A stretch of DNA of 41,808 nucleotides from Opitutia bacterium (GTDB lineage: Bacteria > Verrucomicrobiota > Verrucomicrobiia > Opitutales > Seribacteraceae). Location of the stretch: the NCBI GenBank assembly GCA_002716045.1, contig PAZC01000011.1, forward strand, positions 152,029 to 193,836, read 5' to 3'. Below are positions 35,253-41,808 of this stretch, piece by piece (positions within the stretch are counted from its first letter, which is position 1; every line of letters starts with the position of its first letter). The notes beneath the pieces were generated by a model, which saw only the letters and a program-made list of their open reading frames with translations, did no database searches and had not been told where the DNA came from. Made by a program: the position numbers and the translations under genes.

Positions 35253-36548
35253 TCAAGCCATGTTGCTTCTGATAAGTTGTTTTTCGGGCTTCTTCAAATT
35301 CAAAACGGCGCGCTCGAAAGATTTTCCTCGATCTTCATAGTTTGCGAACTGATCGAAGCTAGCGAAGCCAGGGCTGAAAACGATGTCTGCCTTCCGGCCA
35401 GCTTCCTGAAAAGCCGCCCTCACTGCATCGCCCAGGCATGCGAAGGATTGAGCTGGCGTTCCTATGCGGGCAAAGTGAGAAAGCATATCGGGGGCACTCG
35501 ATCCTATCAAGTAGGCACGCTGCACAATATCTTTGAGGCGGTGACAAAAAACTTCCAGGTTCCCGCCTTTCGGTTGGCCACCGCCAATCCAAAAAGCCTT
35601 CTTTGCAAAATGACCGCAGGCTGCAACCGCAGCTCCGAAATTAGTTGCCTTGGAGTCATTCCAAAAAGATATCTCGTCCACCTTGATAGGCTCAGAGAAA
35701 CGATGATCAGGCAAATCAAATTCCCGAGCGACGCGCCGGACAAGATCGTCGGGCAAACCGCGTTCTCGGCAGAAAGCTCGAACCAAGGAATAATTCCCAC
35801 TTTGGGGACCTAGGGAAAAAGGAGAATCTTCAGGAATTTCCTCATCGGAATGGATCGTTGCCGATTGCCAATCGAAGCCTCTCAAGTAATGGCGCCCCAT
35901 AGATTTCGCGGCTTGCATGACACCCTCTCCTAAGAACAAACGATCGGGTGAAGTCCTACGGGCAAGGTTGGCCTTTGCTTCGAAATACTCATGCAAATTT
36001 GCATGCCTATCGAGATGATCTTCCGAGAAACTTGTCCATAGAACGGAAGATGGTCGCAGTAATTGTAGTGTCTCCGCCTGAAAGGAACTAACCTCACAAA
36101 TTGCAACGGCAGAGGAAGACGCATGTTCAATGACGGCGGCGGAAAGCGGATAGCCAATGTTGCCAGTGGCAAAAGCCTTGATTCCGTATTCCCTTAAAAC
36201 CTTGGTTAAAAACTTGGTAACTGAGGTTTTCCCATTCGAGCCGGTCACGGCAATGATCTCACCGGGCCAGACAATCGATGCAAAATCCAACTCTCCGATG
36301 ACGGAGCAGCCTGTACTTTCGGCTAATTGCAACCAAGGGTGATCCTTGGGGAAACCCGGGCTAGTCACTACTAATTTGGCCCATCTGGCTTCCTTTGGAC
36401 CGAAAAGCGCGCCGTTTTCGGCGAAAGTCTTCACCGAAGACCCAAGGGAACTAGCCAAGCGAGCAGCTGCTCGTCCGCTGACCCCATCGCCTAAAATAGC
36501 GACGGGGCAGCGAAGAGCGTATTTTCTTCTCTCGCGGTTTCCCTTCAT
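35253..36548 (-). CDS. murD: UDP-MurNAc-L-Ala--D-Glu ligase MurD
   Basis: Cytoplasmic Mur ligase, 431 residues, adding D-Glu. It shows an N-terminal Rossmann-like start (CPVAILGDGVSGRAAARLA), the P-loop AVTGSNGKTSVTKFL, SFSEDHLDRHANLHEYFEAK with the carbamyl-lysine region, LPDHRFSEPIKVDEISFWNDSKATN (key part: FWNDSKATN) and FSPGFASFDQFANYEDRGKSF. The identity follows from the N-D-S-K-A-T-N motif typical of MurD. It starts one base after the mraY stop. Confidence 0.95.
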   Translation of the reverse strand: MKGNRERRKYALRCPVAILGDGVSGRAAARLASSLGSSVKTFAENGALFGPKEARWAKLVVTSPGFPKDHPWLQLAESTGCSVIGELDFASIVWPGEIIAVTGSNGKTSVTKFLTKVLREYGIKAFATGNIGYPLSAAVIEHASSSAVAICEVSSFQAETLQLLRPSSVLWTSFSEDHLDRHANLHEYFEAKANLARRTSPDRLFLGEGVMQAAKSMGRHYLRGFDWQSATIHSDEEIPEDSPFSLGPQSGNYSLVRAFCRERGLPDDLVRRVAREFDLPDHRFSEPIKVDEISFWNDSKATNFGAAVAACGHFAKKAFWIGGGQPKGGNLEVFCHRLKDIVQRAYLIGSSAPDMLSHFARIGTPAQSFACLGDAVRAAFQEAGRKADIVFSPGFASFDQFANYEDRGKSFERAVLNLKKPEKQLIRSNMA

Positions 36549-36549
36549 C

Positions 36550-37662
36550 TCAACGTAGCTTTAAGGTAGCCAATCCCGCAATTGCGAATACCAGCGAGAG
36601 AATCCAGAATCGGATTACTACCTTGTTTTCGTGCCATCCTTTTAGCTCGAAGTGGTGATGAATCGGAGACATGCGGAAAATCCGCTTGCCCGTCATCTTG
36701 AAAGAAGCGACCTGAAGAATCACGGAGGTGGCTTCCCATACGAAAATGCCTCCCACGATTACCAAGGTGAAAGGTTGATGTATAAGGAGCGCGACAACTC
36801 CGATTAATCCGCCGATGGCTAATGAACCCGTGTCTCCCATGAAAACTTCCGCGGGATGGGCGTTGAACCACAGAAACGCCAAACCTCCGCCCAGAAGAGC
36901 GGAGCAAACTACGGTCAATTCCCCTGAACCCGGTATCCAACTCACAGATAGATACTGGGCGATCTTGGCGTGACCTGAGGCGTATGCCATAATGCCAAAA
37001 GCGAGGGCTACCGTAACGGTGCAACCGATTGCCAGACCATCCAACCCATCGGTCAAGTTGATAGCGTTGCTCGAGCCGCACAAGACTAGGAAAAAGAATG
37101 CCATCGCTGCAAGCAATGGCATGGATTCCACGAAGGGGCCTTTCCAGAAGGGAATCCACAGTTCCCGCATTTTCTCGGCGCTGCCCAAGCTTTCTCCAAA
37201 ACCACTGGTCAACATCAAGGTGACGACCACAGCGGTCAACGCTTGTAAAACAAGTTTCCAGCGACCTGCCAATCCCCCGCTTTTCCTTGAGGTGACCTTC
37301 AAATAATCGTCTAGAAAACCAACTCCGGTAAGAAGAGCGTAGGTAACTAGAGAAGTGAGTACATAGATGTTCGGCTCCGCCCACAACAAGGTGGAAATTG
37401 TCACCGCTAGAAAGATCATCAGCCCTCCCATGGTGGGCGTTTTTTCCTTGTCTTCGTGCAAGGTAGCCAGCTCGCCGACTTCCTCTTGATCTCGAAATGC
37501 CTGCGAGACATTTAGCGTTTTCAGTTTGCGAAAAAGCCAAGGGCCAATGAGAAAACCTACCAAGAGAGCAGTTCCTCCAGCCATAATCGCCCGAAACGTG
37601 ATGTATTGGAAAAGACGAAAAGGCCCGAAGATATCTTCGAATTGCTGTAGGTAACTCAGCAT
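36550..37662 (-). CDS. mraY: Phospho-MurNAc-pentapeptide transferase MraY
   Basis: Integral membrane enzyme, 370 residues with about ten helices, making lipid I. Motifs: HEDKEKTPTMGGLMIF near the N-terminus, GFLDDYLKVTSRKSGG with the catalytic Asp pair, INLTDGLDGLAIG, LWFNAHPAEVFMGDTGSLAIGG (key part MGDTGSLA), and the C-terminal MSPIHHHFELKGWHE with the three histidines. ATG overlaps the murF stop by 7 bases. All catalytic residues are present. Confidence 0.97.
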   Translation of the reverse strand: MLSYLQQFEDIFGPFRLFQYITFRAIMAGGTALLVGFLIGPWLFRKLKTLNVSQAFRDQEEVGELATLHEDKEKTPTMGGLMIFLAVTISTLLWAEPNIYVLTSLVTYALLTGVGFLDDYLKVTSRKSGGLAGRWKLVLQALTAVVVTLMLTSGFGESLGSAEKMRELWIPFWKGPFVESMPLLAAMAFFFLVLCGSSNAINLTDGLDGLAIGCTVTVALAFGIMAYASGHAKIAQYLSVSWIPGSGELTVVCSALLGGGLAFLWFNAHPAEVFMGDTGSLAIGGLIGVVALLIHQPFTLVIVGGIFVWEATSVILQVASFKMTGKRIFRMSPIHHHFELKGWHENKVVIRFWILSLVFAIAGLATLKLR

Positions 37663-39053
37663 TTGTCTTCATTAGATTCATCCTCGCCAAATCCGGGCAC
37701 CAATATTTCGAGACGGTGTTCGCGGCTCCCTTTCAAGAAAACAGCTCCAGAAAATGAATCCACATGTTCACGGGCCTGTTCCGCTGCTGCAAAGTATTCG
37801 ACTTGATCCGATTGACCGATTCCTTCACCCACGGCCTCAGCTGAATCACCGATCAACAGAACTCTGTCTTCCGGACGTAGGGGAAGACTGCTTCCTAATT
37901 CACGATGCAATTGCTCACTTTCGAGACCTAGTTCCTCCATGCCACCAATCACGTAAAGCCGCGGTTTCTCATTCTCCAAGCGATGAAAAAAGGAAAGTGC
38001 ATCCGCCATTGAAGCTGGATTCGCATTGTAGCAATCAACGTAATAAGAACGATCTCCCGAATCCAACTGATGTCCACGCATGGCTGAAGGACGATGAAGC
38101 TTCAAGCGCTCACGAGCATCCTCCGTTTCAACTCCGATTTCCAAGGCAGTCGCCAAGGCCAAGGCCAAGTTAGCGGTCATGCCGGGACTAAGGATGGGAA
38201 TCGAAAAAGAAGCCACCGGGTAGCCGCGCCGTCTAAGCCTTAACGACGCGGCATTCCCGGTTTGGTTTGTTTCAGTCGACGCATCGAAAATGATAGTCCC
38301 CTCATCGGGATCTTGTTCTGGGGAACCTCTTCGCAAGACGAGGCGTTTTCCCTCCAGATTTGCAAATGCCTCGTGCTGAAGGCAGCTCTCTGGCAAAACG
38401 GTTACAACATCTCGACCGGCTCGCTCACATAAGAGCGCTTTTTCCCGAGCCACTGTCTCTACTGATTTCAAACCTGCCAAGTGCCCGGGACCAACCATTG
38501 TAACAACTGCTATGTCAGGTGCAATGGCAGAGGCTAGTTTGGTCATTTCACCGACTTCGTTTATGCCGGCCTCAATAACTGCTCGACAATGACGCTTAGC
38601 ATCGATTTCCAGCAAAGTTAGCGGTACACCAATCAAATTATTGAAGTTTCCCGAAGTTGCATGGCAAACCTCAGGGTCAAGCAAGAGACGCAAGGCATCC
38701 TTTGTTGAAGTTTTTCCACAGGTGCCGGTTATACCAATCACCGTCCCCTTGAATCGTTGTCTGTGCTCTCGCCCAATGTTCAAGAAAGCTTCTCCACAAT
38801 CCCCCACCTTCAATTGAGGCAAATCGCTCGACTCCACCCAACGTTCAACCAAAGCGGAGGAAGCTCCCCTATCCTTGGCTGCATCAAGAAAATCGTGACC
38901 GTCACGCTTTCCTGTCTTAAGGGCGACAAACATTTGACCGGCTCCCAACCGGCGGGTGTCTTGACAAAAGCCTGTCACGGAAACCTCCGAGCTCCGACAG
39001 TTCCAATCGCCGTCGCTCCAAATTCGAAGTTCATCTGGACAAAAAATTGCCAT
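37656..39053 (-). CDS. murF: UDP-MurNAc-tripeptide--D-Ala-D-Ala ligase MurF
   Basis: Cytoplasmic Mur ligase, 465 residues, adding D-Ala-D-Ala. The N-terminal domain contains TGFCQDTRRLGAGQMFVALK, the P-loop GITGTCGKTSTKDALRLLL, EAGINEVGEMTKLASAI, and YYVDCYNANPASMADALSFF in the C-terminal half, the MurF signature. The Cys in GTCGKTST replaces the usual Asn/Ser of the P-loop. I start at ATG 39053, which overlaps the murE TAA as TAATG; a longer frame to 39068 lies inside murE. Confidence 0.95.
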   Translation of the reverse strand: MAIFCPDELRIWSDGDWNCRSSEVSVTGFCQDTRRLGAGQMFVALKTGKRDGHDFLDAAKDRGASSALVERWVESSDLPQLKVGDCGEAFLNIGREHRQRFKGTVIGITGTCGKTSTKDALRLLLDPEVCHATSGNFNNLIGVPLTLLEIDAKRHCRAVIEAGINEVGEMTKLASAIAPDIAVVTMVGPGHLAGLKSVETVAREKALLCERAGRDVVTVLPESCLQHEAFANLEGKRLVLRRGSPEQDPDEGTIIFDASTETNQTGNAASLRLRRRGYPVASFSIPILSPGMTANLALALATALEIGVETEDARERLKLHRPSAMRGHQLDSGDRSYYVDCYNANPASMADALSFFHRLENEKPRLYVIGGMEELGLESEQLHRELGSSLPLRPEDRVLLIGDSAEAVGEGIGQSDQVEYFAAAEQAREHVDSFSGAVFLKGSREHRLEILVPGFGEDESNEDKC

Positions 39054-40609
39054 TAGCATTTTTCCCAATCGGCCCTCTTGTTGCGAAGCAACTCGCTGGC
39101 AACCACCCTATCATCGAAGGGATGAGCGGTCCGATTGATTTCTTGAAATGTTTCATGACCTTTCCCGGCGATCAGAACACAATCACCGTCGTCCGCTCGG
39201 TCCAATGCCTTGCTGATGGCACTGCGACGATCACGGACAAACTGAATTTTCTCGGGATCAGAAACACCTTTTCTCATGTCCCTGAAAATACGGTCTTGCT
39301 TCTCCGTCCTGGGATTGTCCGCAGTTGCCCATGCCAAATCAGCCATACCGCAAGCAATTTCGGTCATTTGCAAACGCTTACCTCGATCACGATCACCCCC
39401 GCAACCAAAGACAACCTGTAAACGACCTGGCGTGAATTCTCGCAGCATTTGCAACGCATTACCCAAGGCGTCGGGGGTATGAGCGTAATCAACCAACACT
39501 TTGTAGGGTTGGCCTTCGTTTACTTCCTGCATCCGCCCATCAACTCCTTGAAAAGAAGGTAGAATCGCAAGAGATTGCTTAACTGGTTGCCCCATCGCCG
39601 ATGCAATCGCAAATGCCGCCAAGACATTTGATGTATTGTAACGACCTAGCAGAGGACTTGAGACAGCGAATTCGCCCTCTGGGCATTCAAGTAAAAATTC
39701 CGTGCCATTCTGCGACAAATTTATTTCCCGAGCGCGAAAATCAGCGTCCAAGGCTTCTCCGAAGGTCATAACCCTCACTTGGGGTGGAATTTCCTCAAGC
39801 AACCGGCGGCCCCAGGCACAATCGGCATTAATTACTCCAACTGAAGGCAATGAGCCATTGGAGCCATTGAAAATTTTGCACTTGGCCCGAAAATAATCCT
39901 CCATTGATCCATGATAATCAAGATGGTCTTGCGTCAGATTAAGAAAGGCAGTCACTGCTAGGTTCAAGCCATTCACCCGTTCTTGATCTATGCCGTGAGA
40001 GCTCACTTCCATGACTGCTTCGGCGCATCCTGCAGATTGCATGCTACGAAGCATGGCGTAAAGATCTGCGGACTCCGGAGTGGTCTTAAATGAAGGCAAT
40101 GCCCGATCACCTAGCTCATAACGCACGGTACCTATCATGCCCACCGGTTGATTTTCACGCTGCAATAGAAATTTAACGAGGGTGGAGACCGTTGTCTTGC
40201 CGTTCGTTCCCGTGACCCCTACCAACGCAAGTTCCCTGTCGGGAAATGAATGAAATCTCCTTGAGAATTTCGCCAATGCCTGTCGGGGATCGTTTACCTG
40301 AATGGAGGAAAAGCCATCTCCAGCTGGATAAGATCGGTTCGAGACCACGCCGATTGCTCCTCGCTTGATAGCATCCTCGATGAAGTCGTTGCCATCTTCA
40401 CGCAATCCCTCGAGGGCAAAGAAAAGGGATCCCGGGACTACTCGTCGACTGTCCGTCACCAAGTCAAACACAAGTGAACCATCAAGTCCGTGTGTCACTT
40501 GCACTCCATTCTTTGGCAACAAATCAGCAAGCGGAATACCGTTTGCTCGATTATCTTGTGACAAATCAATTTTTGCCTTGGAATCGTTTTTCAAACTTGC
40601 TTGATGCAT
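39053..40609 (-). CDS. murE: UDP-MurNAc-dipeptide--meso-DAP ligase MurE
   Basis: Cytoplasmic Mur ligase, 518 residues. Motifs: LVTDSRRVVPGSLFFALEG, P-loop GVTGTNGKTTVSTLVKF, EVSSHGIDQERVNGL, NLTQDHLDYHGSMEDYF and, deciding the substrate, DNPRTEKQDRI: the DNPR box selects meso-diaminopimelate rather than lysine. The wall is therefore predicted to be of the Gram-negative type. The N-terminal 25 residues are an extra charged segment. Its TAA stop forms TAATG with the murF start, evidence that TAA terminates translation here. Confidence 0.96.
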   Translation of the reverse strand: MHQASLKNDSKAKIDLSQDNRANGIPLADLLPKNGVQVTHGLDGSLVFDLVTDSRRVVPGSLFFALEGLREDGNDFIEDAIKRGAIGVVSNRSYPAGDGFSSIQVNDPRQALAKFSRRFHSFPDRELALVGVTGTNGKTTVSTLVKFLLQRENQPVGMIGTVRYELGDRALPSFKTTPESADLYAMLRSMQSAGCAEAVMEVSSHGIDQERVNGLNLAVTAFLNLTQDHLDYHGSMEDYFRAKCKIFNGSNGSLPSVGVINADCAWGRRLLEEIPPQVRVMTFGEALDADFRAREINLSQNGTEFLLECPEGEFAVSSPLLGRYNTSNVLAAFAIASAMGQPVKQSLAILPSFQGVDGRMQEVNEGQPYKVLVDYAHTPDALGNALQMLREFTPGRLQVVFGCGGDRDRGKRLQMTEIACGMADLAWATADNPRTEKQDRIFRDMRKGVSDPEKIQFVRDRRSAISKALDRADDGDCVLIAGKGHETFQEINRTAHPFDDRVVASELLRNKRADWEKC

Positions 40610-40611
40610 AT

Positions 40612-41808
40612 TTATTGGCGGTTGGTCATTGTTACCCTAAAGCCCTGTGATCTCGGGCGCTCATTCTGAACAGTTTCCTCCGGTTGAATGCCGAGATAAG
40701 CAACCACTCCCTCGGCAATTTTCCGAAAAGATGGCGCTGCCACGACTCCACCGTAACCGATCCCACTAAAGCGTGGCTCGTCAACTACCACCGTGATGAC
40801 AACACGAGGATTGTCAGCTGGCAGGAAACCGGAAAAGGAAGCGACATGTTTCTGGTTGGAATAACGGCCATCAACCAATTTACGGGTCGTACCCGTCTTT
40901 CCCGCCACCTGAAAGCCAGTTACGGCAGCCTTTTGAGCCGTTCCTTCGCTGGAAACGACATCGGTCAAAGCATCCGTCAACAAGGCACAGGAGTTACGAG
41001 ACAAAGCTCTTCGTCTAGAAATTGGTTTAAAAACCACCATAGATTGCTCGTCGTTCCGGTAGATGCGTCGAACGATTTGTGGCTTCATGAGAACACCGTA
41101 ATTGGCCACGGTCCCCATGGCGCAATGCACTTGCATGGGTGTCACGCTGACAGCATGGCCAATGGGCAAACGGGTAATAGTCAACGAGTCCCACTTTTTC
41201 ACGGGATGAAGAACTCCCGCGTTCTCAGCGCCGATTCCAAAGCTTGTACGTTCACCAAATCCAAAAGCCTTGCAATAGGAGTACAACCGGTTTTCACCCA
41301 AGCGCAATCCGAGCTGAGCAGCCCCTCTATTGCTTGATTTGGAGATAACTTGACGGAGGGTTAATTTCCCTAGCGGGTGATGATCTGAAGGCAAATTCAG
41401 CTTTCGGCCGCGATATATCGCCGATGACTCGGAGCAATCGATGACTTCATCCATTTCGCCAAGTTTCTCGTTGAGGACAGCTCCGGCTGCCACGATTTTA
41501 AAGGTAGAACCAGGTTCATATAAATCTGCAAGAGCTCTGTTTCGGAGGGAGCTAGTTTCGAATTCATTGAAACGATTTGGGTCGAAATCGGGAAAATTCC
41601 CCAATCCTAGAATATATCCAGTGGATGGTTCACTGACAATAATCGTGGCTGAAACGGGATTGAATTTTTCAGCGATGGAAGAAAGTTCTTTCTCCACCAT
41701 GTCTTGAATCATCAAATTTAGGGTAAGCTGTGCATTCAGACCATCGGTTGGAGGAACCTCCCTCAACCGATATTGAGCCAATTCGCGGCGGCGACCATCC
41801 TTTTCGGA
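40612..41808 (-). CDS. ftsI: Class B penicillin-binding protein (FtsI/PBP3), 5' end cut by window
   Basis: Septal transpeptidase; 398 residues are visible and the frame is still open at the window edge, so the membrane helix and most of the N-terminal domain are missing. Active-site motifs are complete: SxxK in YEPGSTFKIVAAG, SxN in ISKSSNRGAAQLG and KTG in VAGKTGTTRKLVDG. The segment SATIIVSEPSTGYILGLGNFPDFDPNRFNEF (key part FPDFDPNRF) is typical of division PBPs. No PASTA domain follows. It lies 2 bases before murE, the usual position of ftsI in the dcw cluster. Stop TAA. Confidence 0.94.
   Translation of the reverse strand, partial: SEKDGRRRELAQYRLREVPPTDGLNAQLTLNLMIQDMVEKELSSIAEKFNPVSATIIVSEPSTGYILGLGNFPDFDPNRFNEFETSSLRNRALADLYEPGSTFKIVAAGAVLNEKLGEMDEVIDCSESSAIYRGRKLNLPSDHHPLGKLTLRQVISKSSNRGAAQLGLRLGENRLYSYCKAFGFGERTSFGIGAENAGVLHPVKKWDSLTITRLPIGHAVSVTPMQVHCAMGTVANYGVLMKPQIVRRIYRNDEQSMVVFKPISRRRALSRNSCALLTDALTDVVSSEGTAQKAAVTGFQVAGKTGTTRKLVDGRYSNQKHVASFSGFLPADNPRVVITVVVDEPRFSGIGYGGVVAAPSFRKIAEGVVAYLGIQPEETVQNERPRSQGFRVTMTNRQ

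Noticed and set aside
36545-37690. Long alternative reading frame over mraY
   Set aside because: It is an out-of-frame shadow of an intact mraY with all catalytic motifs.
39051-39055. Complete reassignment of TAA to an amino acid
   Set aside because: murE ends in TAA overlapping the murF ATG, and three other genes also end in TAA at the right place.

Overview
The window looks like a chromosomal segment from a Gram-negative bacterium with a meso-diaminopimelate cell wall, most likely a verrucomicrobial lineage (Opitutae-like). That placement is inference. It rests on a fused MurC-MurB, a dcw cluster ending ftsQ-ftsA-ftsZ with a very divergent FtsZ, and a LysM gene inside the dcw cluster. All 28 protein genes except the first (Sel1 repeats) lie on the minus strand, plus one edge-truncated PBP gene also on the minus strand. 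No CRISPR array, insertion sequence, phage gene or rRNA was seen, and no gap exceeds about 200 bases.

Layout. (1) 54-6893: a secreted Sel1-repeat protein converges on a gene for an 1805-residue exported coiled-coil protein. (2) 7004-7088: tRNA-Leu(UAG). (3) 7158-20667: a complex I operon read in the order nuoB-C-D-EF-G-H-I-J-K-L-M-N. NuoE and NuoF are one polypeptide, nuoA is absent from the operon, and nuoM and nuoN each contain one in-frame TAA inside an otherwise full-length frame. (4) 20871-20960: tRNA-Ser(GGA) on the plus strand with a recognisable promoter. (5) 20991-24179: a Na+/H+ exchanger with a C-terminal cyclic-nucleotide-binding-type domain and an extra domain inserted before the last membrane helix. 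(6) 24280-41808: a dcw cluster read as PBP(ftsI)-murE-murF-mraY-murD-lysM-ftsW-murG-murC/B-ddl-ftsQ-ftsA-ftsZ, followed by a FecR-like secreted protein gene.

How it works together. The Nuo proteins couple NADH oxidation to quinone reduction and ion pumping, and the exchanger next door would use or balance the resulting ion gradient. The dcw genes make the lipid-linked peptidoglycan precursor in order (MurB/C, MurD, MurE, MurF, Ddl, MraY, MurG), polymerise and cross-link it at the septum (FtsW with the PBP), and assemble the division ring (FtsQ, FtsA, FtsZ).

The items most worth a second look are the paired in-frame TAA codons in nuoM and nuoN, the exchanger's inserted domain and sensor tail, the giant exported coiled coil with a recurring 16-residue motif, and the altered GTP-binding signature of FtsZ. 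I did not find a convincing multi-gene defence or other wholly novel system.
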